DNA of 64,000 nt from Portunus trituberculatus. Lineage: Eukaryota > Arthropoda > Malacostraca > Decapoda > Portunidae. A program made the translations under genes and the position numbers. Position 1 is the stretch's first letter. Every line of letters begins with the position of its first letter. The notes under the pieces are model-generated. The model saw only the letters and a list, made by a program, of their open reading frames with translations. It had not been told where the DNA came from and searched no databases. Below are positions 42,524-53,422 of this stretch, piece after piece. The stretch covers positions 28,405,111 to 28,469,110 of the forward strand of contig NC_059304.1 in the NCBI RefSeq assembly GCF_017591435.1, in the 5' to 3' direction.

Positions 42524-43382
42524 CCGTATTTTATGGCTTGCAAGACGCTGCATCTTGGAAGACGCACCCAAATATTTGAAAGAAATTTCTAAGAAAAAAA
42601 AAGTAATTTTCATACAAGAACACATTCACCATATACCCGACCACTGAACACAAAAACATCAGAAGCAAGGAGTCTGGAAGACACTATTGTTTCACCACTC
42701 ATTACAAATTTGCTGGAGCATTCACCACAAATTTAAAACTATGTAAATAAAAACACCATAGGTAAATACATATACACAGTGAAACAGTCCATCTCTTCTT
42801 GTTTTAGTGGCGGGTGACGGCATGTTTTGGATCTGTTGTTTACATTACAGAATTGCTTGTCCGATCGCCAAAACTGAACTTGCCAGTGCTGCAGTTTGTA
42901 TTTATTTTATTTTGCAGTCGTGCTTCATAGACTTTATCAATGTGAATACAATTCACAAGTGGAGTTTTGACTCTTGCTTGAATGAGTAAGCCACTTGGAT
43001 GTTCTATTAATAAAGGTGTAAAGGAACCTGGCATAATGTGTGTGCGTTCGTGTGCATGTATGTGTGTGTTGCAATGAGACGAGGGAGTGGCCCGTTTTCT
43101 CCACACGCTGAGTAGGCTGCAGGAAGGATTATGGTATTGTAAATACTTGTAACACCTAAGTACTAAGTTTACATAATATAAAAGGCTAAATTAAATGGTA
43201 CTTAAGCTAACATCATAATGTAATGACTCAACATACAAATCCAGGTCGCTATCTGTCAAGTGTCCAAGCTCACTTGAGGTTGAATGCTACCTTACAATAC
43301 AACATTCTTCCTGGAAGACGCACTAGTATTTTCAGGGTATTTTTTAGGAAAAAAAGTGCGTCTTGTAAGCCGTAAAATACGG
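42524..43382. mobile_element. MITE, 859 bp, TA target duplication, inside LINE ORF1
   Basis: The terminal inverted repeats are CCGTATTTTATGGCTTGCAA and, inverted at the right, CCGTATTTTACGGCTTACAA; GACGCAC lies inside both ends. TA flanks both sides (42522-23 and 43383-84). Removing the element and one TA brings the two ORF1 halves into one frame, direct evidence of the insertion borders. The interior contains a TAGGTAAATACATATACACA stretch at ~42759 and a segment (43039-43155) present inverted at 48300-48425. No transposase is visible. Confidence 0.9.
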
Positions 43383-43384
43383 TA

Positions 43385-43684
43385 CGTTTCTGCCACAGAA
43401 AGAAAAGGAACGCAATGGTGAAAAACAAGAAAGAGCTTAAGAAGAAACAAAAGAAAATCTACATCAATGAAGATCTGACACCACTGAGATCTACACTCAT
43501 GAAGATGGTAAAGGAACAAGAGGCTGTAAGGAACGTCACTACTTGGGATGGTAAGATACTGGCATGGCTCGAGGACAAGGAGAGACCCGTCGAGATTACA
43601 ACACCAGATGATCTCTTCAAAGTGGGAATCGAATCTCCGGATTGGAAGCACCTAAGATTGGACCACCTGCAATCAACACTGTAA
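43385..43684 (+). pseudogene. LINE family 4 ORF1, C-terminal part
   Basis: The frame resumes RFCHRKKRNAMVKNKKEL, then IYINEDLTPLRSTLMKMVKE, VTTWDGKILAWLEDKERPVE and DLFKVGIESPDWK. This is the C-terminal domain expected of ORF1p (INEDLTPLRA... block). It ends at TAA 43682-84 and overlaps the start of ORF2 (ATG 43642) by 43 bp. Confidence 0.85.
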
Positions 43685-44700
43685 GTCAGCAAAAAAATTC
43701 AACACAAATAACACCTACATATAATCTAACACAGATACATAACAATATAAACTACGCAGTGATAAACAACTCAACACCACATCGACACTCTATAACTACA
43801 CAAGCAAACACAAGTTCAAAACAAGCACACAGTGATCCACAAGTTTTAACACACACTCAGAGTATGAATATTTTGACAATTAACGTTTGTGGCTTAAAGT
43901 CTAAGCTATTAACGAAGGAATTTATGTTGTTTCTTGTGAATTATGATATATTGTGCATGTGTGAAACCAGGTGTGATGACGCTGACATGAGTAACGTTAG
44001 GGAAATAATGGTAAATAACGGGTTTGATATCGTGTATAAGAACATAAGTGCTCTAACTAGATATAAATCAGGCAGTCTTTTAATTGGTGTAAGAAACACT
44101 CTAAGTATAAAGTGGAAAGAAATTAAGAGTAGTGAGGAAACCTTATTATCTATCTCCGTAAATGGACAAGATCTTGGATTGGAAAAGAATTTATTTATTA
44201 GCTGTATTTAAATACCACCAAGCCACTTACGGTATGCTAAGAGAGAACATTTTGATGAACTTGATGAGTTTTTCTGTCTCATTCAGATTGTTTTCACGTT
44301 GTTAGTGGGGACTTTAATGCACATACTGGTATACTGTCAGATGTTGCTGATATAACTGAGGACGATATATTGCCACTAGTTGATGTCAACGCTGTGTTAA
44401 GTGCTACAGGATGTTTAATGAGTAGGAGTAATAAAGACAATACCCCTGACAGAAGTTCCTACGGTAAGAGATTAGTAGAAGTATGTAAAAACAATAACGC
44501 CGTTATTTTTAATGGAAAGGTTGGCAATGACTTGGGAATTGGTGAATATACTACTACATACAATACAAGTATTGATTATGTTATAGGTACTTGCACTGTT
44601 GTGAAACATGTAAAAAATTTTGAGGTATTGGATTTTGAGCCATTGTTTTCAGATGTGCATTGTGGTTTGCAGATGGTGCTAGAATTTGCATGTGTGGTAA
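43642..44700 (+). pseudogene. LINE family 4 ORF2, endonuclease domain
   Basis: A possible start ATG at 43642 precedes a Gln/Asn/Thr-rich leader peptide and then MNILTINVCGLKSKL at ~43864, the catalytic-Glu block ILCMCETRCDDADM at ~43951, an IPP/S-like block near 44212 after a stop, the GDFNAHTG-like block near 44305 in another frame, and SDVHCGL at ~44652 in place of the common SDH. The frame is broken at 44209-44211 and near 44290. It nicks target DNA. Confidence 0.8.
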
Positions 44701-46420
44701 GACAGACAACGAGAGAGAGTAATAAAGAGGAGGAAACAGTGAGAGCAAGACCAGGAAAATGGAGTCATGAGAGAAAAGAGGAATATGTGAGTCATGTGGA
44801 TGTCAGTAGAGTGCATGAGTTGCTTCATACAGTTGACGTTTTATCTGTGGATGACATAACACACCAATTACAATTAGTACTAGTAGAACCTGCTATGAAG
44901 GTATTTCCCCACAAAAGTAAAAGTAAATACATTAAAAAGATCAATAACACCAATATGAACGGTTATGATAAACAGTGTTATAATGCCAGAAAGCAATACC
45001 ACAAAGCTAAGAACAAGCACAATAAACAAAAAAAATCCTGTCTCGAGAGAGAAAAGTAAAAACTACAAGAAAGAAATAACAAGGGTGAAAAATAAAGAAA
45101 ATTCCATTGTTGTGAAAAAACTGAGAGAAAACAAAAGTAAAGATCCAAAATCATACTGGCAAATATTAAAAGGTGAACAAGGAGAAAACAAGGAGAGTGA
45201 ACTTAATCTTGAGGTATTTTACGACCACTTTAAAGCATTATTAACTATTGATAACGAGGGAAATGACACCATTGACTATGAAATTAACCAAGAGAGGAAT
45301 GTGCCCACATTGAACAACCCAATTACGTCTGAAGAGATAAAAACATGCATCAATAAGTTGGAAAATAACAAATCACCAGGTTCTGACAATATCATCAATG
45401 AATATATTAAAAGTACTCAAGACCTATTATCTCCTCTTTATGTTGAGATGTTTAATAAAACATTGGATGAAGGAGTCTTCCCAATGGAGTGGACCATTGG
45501 AGTAATAATACCATTATACAAAAACAAGGGAGACGTCAGAGACGCAAATAACTACTGGGGAATTACCTTGTTAAGCTGTATGGGAAAGTTATTTACATCC
45601 ATCTTGAGCAATTGTTTGAATCTGTACTCTGAAGCTAACCACATTATCAATGAAACACAGGCAGGATTTAGACAAGGATATTCAACTCTGGATCATATGT
45701 ATTTGTTCAAATGTATTATTGATTTGTTTAAATAGAAAAAGAGAAAATTATTTTGCTTGTTCGTAGATTATAAGAAGGATATGGTGTGGAGGGAAGGATT
45801 ATGGTTAAAGCTGGTTAGAGATAATGTTAATGGTAAATTGTTAAATGTTATTAATAGTATGTATAAAAATGTTAGATCTTGTGTGATGGTGAATCAAAAA
45901 TTGTCGGACACATTTTCGTGTAATATGGGGGTAAGGCAGGGAGAAAATTTGTCACCATTGTTATTTGCTTTTTATATTAATGACTTGCAGGACAAACTTC
46001 TTGAACTTAATTGTAAATATTTAGATTTTGATAATGAGTTTCTCAATATCTATTTGAAATTATTTATGCTAATGTATGCAGATGATACAGTATTGCTATG
46101 TGATAGTGAAGTGAATATGAAACAGGTGCTAACATCTTTGGATAATTATTGTCCAGATTGGAAGTTAAAGGTTAACTGTGACAAGACCAAAATTGTTGTA
46201 TTTAGTAGAGGACAGGTACAAACAAGTAGTTATAATTTTCAATTAGGGGTGAGACTATTCAGGTTGTTAACGAGTACAAATATTTGGGTGTCTTGTTTAA
46301 CCATAATGGTAGATTCAGGGAAGGGGAGTTGGCTCTTAAGGAACAGGCAACCAGGGCTTTGTGTTCCATCATTGGTACTTCATGTAAATATGACTTGCCA
46401 GTTGATAATCAAATAGAACT
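44701..46420 (+). pseudogene. LINE family 4 ORF2, reverse transcriptase domain
   Basis: Linker 44700-45060, then NKLENNKSPGSDNIINEYI at ~45350, VIIPLYKNKGDVRDANNYWG at ~45502 (Trp replaces the usual Arg of NYRGI), QAGFRQGYSTLDHMY at ~45660, FVDYKKDMVW at 45757 (an internal deletion removes part of the KAFDxV motif), NMGVRQGENLSPLLFAFYIND at ~45924, and the active site LMYADDTVLLCDSE at ~46070. A stop lies at 45733-35 and a frame change near 46250. Confidence 0.85.
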
Positions 46421-47235
46421 GTTTAAAACGATGGTTGTGCCTGTACTTACATATGGCTGTGAAATATGGGGTGATTGTACTATAAGGGAAATAGAATTAC
46501 TACATATGAAGTTTTTGAAGCACGTTTTGTATGTACATAGATACACCAGCACAAACATGGTATACGGTGAACTAGGAGTTTACCCTCTTGATATAACTAT
46601 TAAGTGTAAGATGATAAGTTATTGGTCTAGGTTAGTGACGGGAAAGAACACTAAATTAAGTTATATAATGTATAATTGCTTATTGCAGTTATATACGAGC
46701 GGTCTGTATTTGTCACCATGGATAGAATGCATAAAAAATATTTGTATAGAGTGTGGAATGTCATGAGTGTGGATGACGCAGACAGTTAGTAACCCTAAAT
46801 GGTTCAAAAAAGCGATCGAACAAAAATTAAAAGACATGGATATACAAGTGGTATGAAAACATATCAAATAAAGGTATTTGTAGTACTTACAAATTATCTA
46901 AAGAAATTTATGGGATTGAAGAATACCTGCTTAAACTTAATAAAAATAATCGTATGAGTTTGTCAAAGCTTCGCACGGGAAATAATAAATTACCAATCAT
47001 CGTTGGTAGATATAATCAAACAGACAGAGAGGTGCATTATTGTACTAAATGTAATAATGAATTGATAGGGGATGAATACCATGCTTTGTTGATTTGTCAA
47101 AATCAAGAAATTCTTCAATTGAGAAATAAAGTATTATAGATTGCAACCAAATAATTTTAATTATGTCAAACTGATGCTAAGTGATAATGTAAACTTATTG
47201 ATAAATCTGGCACAGTTTATTAATGCATTGTTGTG
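46284..47235 (+). pseudogene. LINE family 4 ORF2, C-terminal domain with zinc finger
   Basis: Contains FNHNGRFREGELALKEQATRA-like helices, YGCEIWGDCTIREIELLH at ~46450, FLKHVLYVHRYTSTNMVYGE, and a C-terminal CTKCNNELIGDEYHALLIC motif (C-x2-C-x9-H-x4-C) at ~47041. A one-base shift near 47133 gives an early stop at 47139; in the shifted frame the protein would end at ~47235. The order RT, YGxExW block and CCHC finger is typical of I/Nimb-like LINEs. Confidence 0.8.
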
Positions 47236-47340
47236 AATGTTTAGGTGATACATAAGATTATGTACATATTGAGGGGCTATGCTTCATACTTTGTAAAAAA
47301 GTCTGAGCAATAAATATATTTCTTTCTTCCTTTTTTTTCA

Positions 47341-47367
47341 CACAAAACTACAACTAGGTAAATACAC
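47341..47367 (+). repeat. Shared LINE tail motif at end of family 4
   Basis: CTACAACTAGGTAAATACAC is identical to the last bases of family-2 LINEs although the rest of the element is unrelated. It may be a tiny 5'-truncated family-2 insertion or a shared tail. Confidence 0.7.
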
Positions 47368-47639
47368 AAAGTCATACTGACAAGACGTGAAAACAGCTTC
47401 CATGGGAAGCACTTCAGCAAGCGTTGGAGCCTGACTAAGACGTATGTACAGGGGTGTGGGGGGCCATATGGTTCTCTTGTCTCCATAATAAATAAGATCT
47501 GGATCCTGTATAGAACAGAAAAATGGAGAGAGAGGCGGAGCTACATGGTGCTTCCAAATGTATGTGACCAAAGAGACACCATGTTTAGAAAAACCAAAGG
47601 TTTATTGAAACACCAATTGGCCTGAAGAGATTGAGTGAT
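47368..47639 (+). other. Unassigned sequence
   Basis: No supported gene or repeat is recognised in this stretch. Confidence 0.4.
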
Positions 47640-47868
47640 AATAATAATATGGACAAGGATTTTTCTGGTTTTAGAGAGGAGAAAGGTAACATGAGAAGGC
47701 TGATAAACAGGGAAAGGGAGATAAGATACAAGAAGGAGGTAATGTTGAGTATGATGGAAAAACAAGACAAATTGATAAATTAAAGCACTGAACTAAAAGT
47801 GAGATTAGAGGAAAGTAAGAGAAATAAATCAAGAGATGAAGGAGTTGTAGGAGATAGACAAAATGATA
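47640..47868 (+). pseudogene. Charged coiled-coil ORF1-like fragment
   Basis: The frame MDKDFSGFREEKGNMRRLIN REREIRYKKEV is K/E/R-rich and, by position next to LINE remnants and by resemblance to the N-terminus of family 1 (ESDFTGFQGIM), looks like the start of a LINE ORF1-type protein. It stops at 47780 and is cut at 47869 by a pogo-like terminus. The LINE family is uncertain; family 3 is a candidate because its 5' part is otherwise not seen. Confidence 0.45.
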
Positions 47869-47870
47869 TA

Positions 47871-48299
47871 CAGTGGTGCCTTGAGATACAAAATTAATTC
47901 GTTCCGGAGTGGCTTTCGTATCATGATTTTTACGTATAATGAGTCGTGTTTTACATGTAAATCGCCTAATTCATTCCAAGCTCTACGAAAACACCATATG
48001 AAATTTTATAATAAGGGTAAAACCAGAATGAAATAAGAGCCAAATACATTTGAATCATTCAATATACCTAACCTAACCGTTAATACCTGTAAATTAAGTA
48101 GATAATAGAACATAATGCAATAATGAATGATAAATTATAATACGAAAATTATATGAAAATGTGGAACCTTGCCTTTCGAGTGAGGCGATGTTCGAAAGTG
48201 ATAGTGGCAGGAGAAGAGGAGGGAAAACAGCAGAAAATATAGAAAATGGCAGGAAACATTAACACTTAACTTTATGAAACACTTCAAATTATTATTATT
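47871..48299. mobile_element. Pogo-like element, left end
   Basis: Starts CAGTGGTGCCTTGAGATACA after TA (47869-70). The same terminal type is at 25866. Internal GTTCCGGAGTGGCTTTCGTA and CGTATAATGAGTCGTG are degenerate copies of the terminus. No right end is found before copy G. Confidence 0.65.
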
Positions 48300-48425
48300 A
48301 GCAGTTACGAGTATTTCCAATACCATAATCCTTCCTGCAGCTTATTCAGCGTGTGGAGAAAATGGCCTACTCCTCGTCTCATAGCAACACACACACGTAC
48401 GTATATGCACACGAACGCACACACA
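48300..48425 (-). repeat. Inverted copy of 43039-43155
   Basis: On the - strand this reads GTGTGTGCGTTCGTGTGCAT ... GCAGGAAGGATTATGGTATT, matching the + strand interior of the MITE at 43039-43155 with few differences. The unit includes an imperfect GT tract. It shows the same repeat in two transposon contexts. Confidence 0.8.
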
Positions 48426-48822
48426 TCTAGTAAACAAAGAAGAGGAAATATTACAGAACGTGATTAAAAAAAGAAGTACAAGCATGGAGAGTCCAAGAAA
48501 AGAAAGATAAGGCTGATTTTCAGGAGGTGATTCAAGAACAACTAAAAGAAAGAGATGAAAATATGACAAACAAAATGGTAGGAGTCCTCAAGACAAAAGA
48601 AAATCTAGTTAGAGAAATTGCGGGAAAAAAGTGTAATCGTATTTGGAATAAAAGAAAAAAAATATAAAATATAGACCAAGAAGAGAAAAAGAAGAAATGA
48701 AATCAGTCAAAGACCTACTAAAAAATCTAAACGACGAAGATAGGCAAAACTTAGAAGAGGAAGTAGAAGAAATAAACAGAATGGGACCATATCAAGAAGG
48801 AAAAACGAGACCAATTAAAATA

Positions 48823-49722
48823 CAGTAAGGTCTCGGTTTACGTCAGAGTTACATTCCTGAAACATGACGTAAGTTGATTCTCTACGTAACTCGAGTTTCC
48901 GTACATTTCAAAGCATATTATCGAGTTTTCAACCAATCATTGTTTATGGTCATTCAGCTAAGTTAAAGGTTATATTGTTATATTATTTACAACTATGTAG
49001 GAATATGAAACACCAGCTTGTTTTTGTTGTTGATTAGGGCCGCGAACGCAAAGGACTGCAGGTTGCCGAGAGGGGTGGACGCCTGAGGCAGTGCGGTGGG
49101 AGTAGAAGCGTGGGCAGCGGAGCAGGAAATGCAATAGGAAAGGGCTATAGGGATCAGCAGACAGACGCAGATGGTGCAAGTGAGCTGCGAGTGTCGTGTG
49201 GCCCAGGCGAAGGCTCAGGAGTTGTTATTGTTGTGATGGATGCGCGAGCCCTCAAGGTCGTCAACCTCCCCGTTGTCATGGTAACGGGCTTCCCATTTTC
49301 TTCTTCACTCCCTTACACACAGCTGCTGCCTCCCTTCTCATGTCTTTTAATTATGTCCTCTTTTTCTTGTAGCGTAATGGTTTTCCTTTTCTTAGCATCA
49401 CTGCTGTCACTAAGGAGTTTTCTCTTTGGTGCCATTGAGCAAGATACTAAGAACTTGAGTCAGTAAATGCAGAAGTAGGATAACACTCTTGCCAGGGGCA
49501 ACGGTGTGGTGGAACTGAGGCAGGGTGTTATTGTTTTCAAGTGTGAGGCGGGCAGTGTGGCAGGTAACCACTAGTGACGCCTGGCGGCCAACAATAACAA
49601 TAAATCCCGCGCTTTACGATTTATAAATTTTCAATTTTTTAAATCTTAAATTGCCTTATAGTGGACTGACGTAACTACAAGTTTGACGTGACTCGAGACC
49701 GACGTAACCCGGGACTTTACTG
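48823..49722 (-). mobile_element. Tigger-like element, 900 bp, nested in LINE copy G
   Basis: The terminal inverted repeats are CAGTAAGGTCTCGGTTTACG and CGTAACCCGGGACTTTACTG. TA flanks both ends (48821-22 and 49723-24), and the LINE sequence resumes at the expected base. Inner copies of the ends (GACGTAAGTTGATTCTCTACGTAACTCG) suggest terminal sub-repeats. A short transposase N-terminus is on the - strand, so it is a deletion derivative of a pogo/Tigger transposon. Confidence 0.9.
49325..49435 (-). pseudogene. Tigger-like transposase N-terminal stub
   Basis: The ATG at 49435 opens MAPKRKLLSDSSDAKKRKTI, followed by TLQEKEDIIKRHEKGGSSC. This is the classical start of a pogo/Tigger/CENP-B-type transposase (KRKTITL-x-EK-x-x-IIKRHEKG). 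The frame is lost after ~37 codons by internal deletion. Confidence 0.8.
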
Positions 49723-51993
49723 TACTACTAAAATCACAAGCAGCAACAGAAGAAATATTATATAGAACAACAAAACTCAGAGAAACAGAAGGCTGTAAGG
49801 ATATCTATATAAAGAAAAATAGAAATGAGGAAGAAAGGAAGAGATACAACGAACTGGCGGCAGCAGTAAGGGAGAAAAATAATGAAAGGTCAGAAGAGGA
49901 AAAAAAAAGCATTTTTTTGGAAAATTCTAGGAGACAGGATAAGGAAATGGTATATAAGAGAGAAGGAAGAGAAAAAAAGTGGAACAAGTTTAACTAAAAA
50001 TTATAAAGGCAAAAGACTAAAAATGATGTATACGAACATAGACGGGGTTTTATCAAGTAAATTAGAATTAAGAGATTACATAAAGAAAGAAAATCCGGAT
50101 ATTGTATGCCTGGCTGAAACAAAACTAAATGAGGCAATCAAAATAGACTTGGGTAATAGGTATATTGTACGGATAAGAGACAGAGGGGGGTAAAGGAGGA
50201 GGAGGAGTCATGATAATGTTAAGGAGATGGTGATAAACCAAGTGGAATGTGGCGAAGGAAAATCAGAAGTACTGTATGTTAAGATGCATATTAATAAAAA
50301 AGAGTTAACAATCATTGTAACATATGTGCCACCAAAAACAAATTCATGGACTAATCAAGAATATAAAGACATGATAGATGACACAATGAGTCTAATGAGA
50401 AACGTTAAAGAAAGGAGAAAAGTGATATTAGTAGAAGATTTCAACTGTAAACAAAGTGGACTGGGAAAATTATGAAAGTGGTATGGGGGAAGAAGCCTGG
50501 GGAGAAAGATTCCTGAACCTAATGATAGACAATATGATGGACTAGAGAGTAAAGGAATGCACAAGATTCAGAGGAAACGACGAGCCGTCGAGATTGGACC
50601 TAGTTTTTACTAGGGGTATACAAATGAATGATGATATAAGTGCCCATTGGGAAAGAGTGACCATGTAATATTAGAAATAGATATAGAAGAGGGAAAGGAA
50701 GATAGAGACGATTCATACAAAAGAGACCGATTAAATTACAGAAAGGCTTATATTGAGAATCTCAAGAACTAATTTAAAAACATAAACTGGGAGGAGATGG
50801 AAAACTCAGAAACGATGCAAGAGAAGTATAACTTATTTTTGGAAATATACAAAACAAGAGTCAGGGAATATGTCCCAAAATATAGACCTAAAGAAGAAGG
50901 AAAGAAAGATTGGTTTAATGCAAGGTGTGCTAGGGCAAAGGAAAAAAGAGATGGAACATGGAAAAGGTGGAGGAGAAATAGAAATCCAGTAAATAAGGAA
51001 AACTTCAAGGCAGCGGGAAATGAATATGTTAAGGTGAGGAAAGAAGAAGAAAAGAACTTTGAAAAGGACATTGTCGAAAAATGTAAGGAACAACTGAAAT
51101 TGTTCCACAGATTCATAAATGGAAAAATTATGCAAAAAGAAACAATAGAAAGGTTAAAAGGAGAGAACAGGATGGTGGAAGACCCAAAAAGTATGGCAGA
51201 ACTGTTAAATAGTAAATTCCAGGAGGTCTTTACTAAGGAATCCAAAGTTGAAAGGTCACTGGGTAATAGAGAGACAGTATATATGAAGAGGTTAAAGTAA
51301 CTAAGCTTGAAATAAAAGAGTTAATGAAGGAACTGGATGAAGAGAAGGCAATGGGACCAGATGAAGTCTCAGGCAGAATACTGAAAGAATGTAGAGAAGA
51401 ACTAGCAAGTCCTATATACATCATAAAATGCTCAATAGAAAATGGAACAGTACCAGTAGAATGGAAAAGAGCTGAGGTGGTTCCCATATATAAGAGCGGA
51501 AGGAAGGAAGAACCTTTAAATTACAGACCGGTATCACTAACTAGTGTATTCAAGATGTGTGAAAGAGTAATAAAGAAACAATGGATCGAGTTTCTTGAAG
51601 ACAACAAATTAGTATCAAATTGCCAATTTGGTTTTGGAAAAAGATGGTCGTGTGTAACAAATTTATTGAGTTTCTACTATAGAATAGTTGATAGAGTACA
51701 AGAGAAAGAGGGATGGATTGACTATATTTATTTGGATTTAAAAAAGGAGTTTGATAAAGTGCCACATGCAAGATTACTGTGGAAGTTAGAGGAGAAGGAA
51801 GCACATTGAGATGGATGGAAAATTATTTGAAGGGGAGAGAAATAAGGATGGTAGTTAAAGATATGAAGTAAATACATGATACATATTAATAAAAAAGAGT
51901 TAACAATCATAGGAATATATGTGCCACCAAAAACAAATTCATGGACCAATCAAGAGTATAAAGACATGATAGATGACACAATAAGGAGTCTAA

Positions 51994-53422
51994 TGTCAAG
52001 GCTTTCACTCACGGTTGGTTTACTCCCAAAGACGAGATTACGTTATGCCTGTCTCAGGAGTTTTAAGGGTCTGGATATTAACCCGTCCGCTGCTGCACTA
52101 TTTTTCAAAACGTACCCCCAGTGCGGCGGGTTTGAGCAATTTTTTTTTATTGCGGGAATGGAATCCTTGTAGTCCAAAACCAAAGAAAAATGGATTCTAA
52201 GTAGCTGTTGTATATGTAAAGTTTTGCGCTATAAGCCAAAACGTGTCTGAGCCAGGCATTTTCTACGCCCACTGTGATGAGCGGTAAATACCAGCTGATG
52301 GGTGGGGAGTCACGAGATAAGCCTTGTCCAAGGTCATGGACATAAACAGAGCACGGGCAGTCTTCAGGGATGACTCTTAAAATTTGAGAGCTCGGTAACG
52401 CATTGGGAATATTCTATGAATATTTTTATTTGCCGATGCATAACGTGCGTTGTCCGCAGTCCGGAATTTTTTTACCGACGACACCGTGTCGTCGTCCGCA
52501 GTGTACGGGTTAAGAGAAAATCTCACCATACCCAGCCGTCCGTGGCCTCTACTCACTGCACAACACTGTTATAACTCTGCTTATCTCCAACAGTCTCCCA
52601 AGGCTTCACTCTGGTGTTATGATCAATTACATGAATAATTGGAATAATTCAAAAGCAAGACATAAATAAACATAGGTATATTACATAAAGAAAATATGGA
52701 GAATGCATGAAATAATACAAAAATAACATATCAATGGTAAACATACAAATTATAGAAAAATATTAATTTCATAAGAATTAACCCTGGGGACAACACTACT
52801 CCAGACAGGGGTCCCCACAAATCTCAGCTGATATAAGATCCAAGGTCACAGCTGGATGCATGGATTGCAATCAATCAATACTTTCAAAATTAATCATTAA
52901 TTCCACATATCAAGAAATGCTGTAGTAACATCCCATCTACACTCTTAATTCAGCACAGTATGAGCAAAAGCAAAATATCCCCAAAATCACACTCCACCAC
53001 ACTTTACCACGCACCCCACCTGTGCTCTCCCTCAGTTGACGCCACAACCTCCTAAAGACTCGTCACCAACAAGAAAACACCACACAACCCATGAAAAGTC
53101 TCCAAGATCCACTTATAGTCACCACTACCACTATGCGGTCCTTCCCGCTCAAACGCCACTCCACATCACAACTTGTTTTCATCACAGCTGGTCTTACTAG
53201 ACCTTATAAACACCACAGAAACCTCACAGATAACACCACCAACCTTTAGGACCGGAGCACAAACAACCAACACACTTTATATCCACGACACCACCAAGAA
53301 ATTTCTCCAACACCACCAAAACATCCATCCCATTCTACATTTAAATTCACTCGTCATAAACATAATAATAATAATAATATACAGACAATAAAATAAAGAA
53401 AATCAAGGCACAAACTGTAACA
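51994..53422. mobile_element. Solo-LTR-like insertion, 1429 bp, CTAA target duplication
   Basis: The insertion begins TGTCAAGGCTTTCACTC and ends CAAACTGTAACA, giving TG...CA termini. CTAA is found on both sides (51990-93 and 53423-26), and the LINE reads on in register across it. TG/CA ends plus a 4-bp duplication suggest an LTR left by recombination of an LTR retrotransposon. ATAAAATAAAG just before the right end could be a poly(A) signal. No coding sequence or primer site is seen. A TTAA-type MITE is nested inside. Confidence 0.72.
52082..52509. mobile_element. piggyBac-like MITE, 428 bp, TTAA target duplication
   Basis: Left end CCCGTCCGCTGCTGCAC after TTAA (52078-81); right end GTCCGCAGTGTACGGG before TTAA (52510-13). 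Terminal CCC...GGG and TTAA are typical of piggyBac superfamily insertions. The terminal repeats are short and imperfect (CCCGT-CCGCTG against CCCGTACACTG). No ORF. Confidence 0.75.

Larger units (their letters stand above)
41992..47367 (+). mobile_element. LINE family 4, two-ORF element, near full-length, split by a MITE
   Basis: The 5' leader starts at AGTAGCAGCGGAGG, right after the AC tract. ORF1 (ATG at 42062) is interrupted by an 859-bp MITE and resumes at 43385. ORF2 has endonuclease and RT and is followed by a trailer with a T-rich stretch (47313-47338). Its RT differs clearly from families 1-3 (YADD box, VRQG block, C-terminal CCHC). The clade is probably I/Nimb- or Tx1-like, not decided. 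The last bases (AAAACTACAACTAGGTAAATACACA) equal the family-2 tail. Confidence 0.85.
48426..51865 (+). pseudogene. ORF1-like-endonuclease-RT polyprotein, LINE copy G
   Basis: Before the Tigger insertion: NVIKKEVQAWRV-like residues at 48460 and EEVEEINRMGPYQEGKTRPI near 48750. After it: the frame 49882-50193 reads continuously from AFFWKILGDRIRKWYIREKE into KGKRLKMMYTNIDGVLSSKL and CLAETKLNEAIKIDLGNRY, so the ORF1-like region and endonuclease share one frame. Then VVTYVPPKTNSW at ~50310, and RT blocks from 51324 (161 aa clean) with DEEKAMGPDEVSGRILKE, WKRAEVVPIYKSGRKEEPL and DLKKEFDKVPHARLL (Ala of KAF changed to Glu). Several one-base breaks remain. Confidence 0.85.
48426..51868 (+). mobile_element. 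LINE family 2, copy G, 5'- and 3'-truncated, with nested insertion
   Basis: Starts at ATCTAGTAAACAAAGAAGAGG, equivalent to 13717 in copy E, so the 5' end is truncated within the coiled coil. It ends at GATATGAAG at 51868, mid-RT, where sequence switches to another endonuclease-region copy (H). A Tigger-like element sits at 48823-49722 with TA duplication. Without it the copy is about 2.5 kb. Confidence 0.87.

Noticed and set aside
49110..49466. 118-aa + strand frame within the Tigger-like element
   Set aside because: It is antisense to the transposase N-terminal stub read on the - strand, which has clear family motifs.
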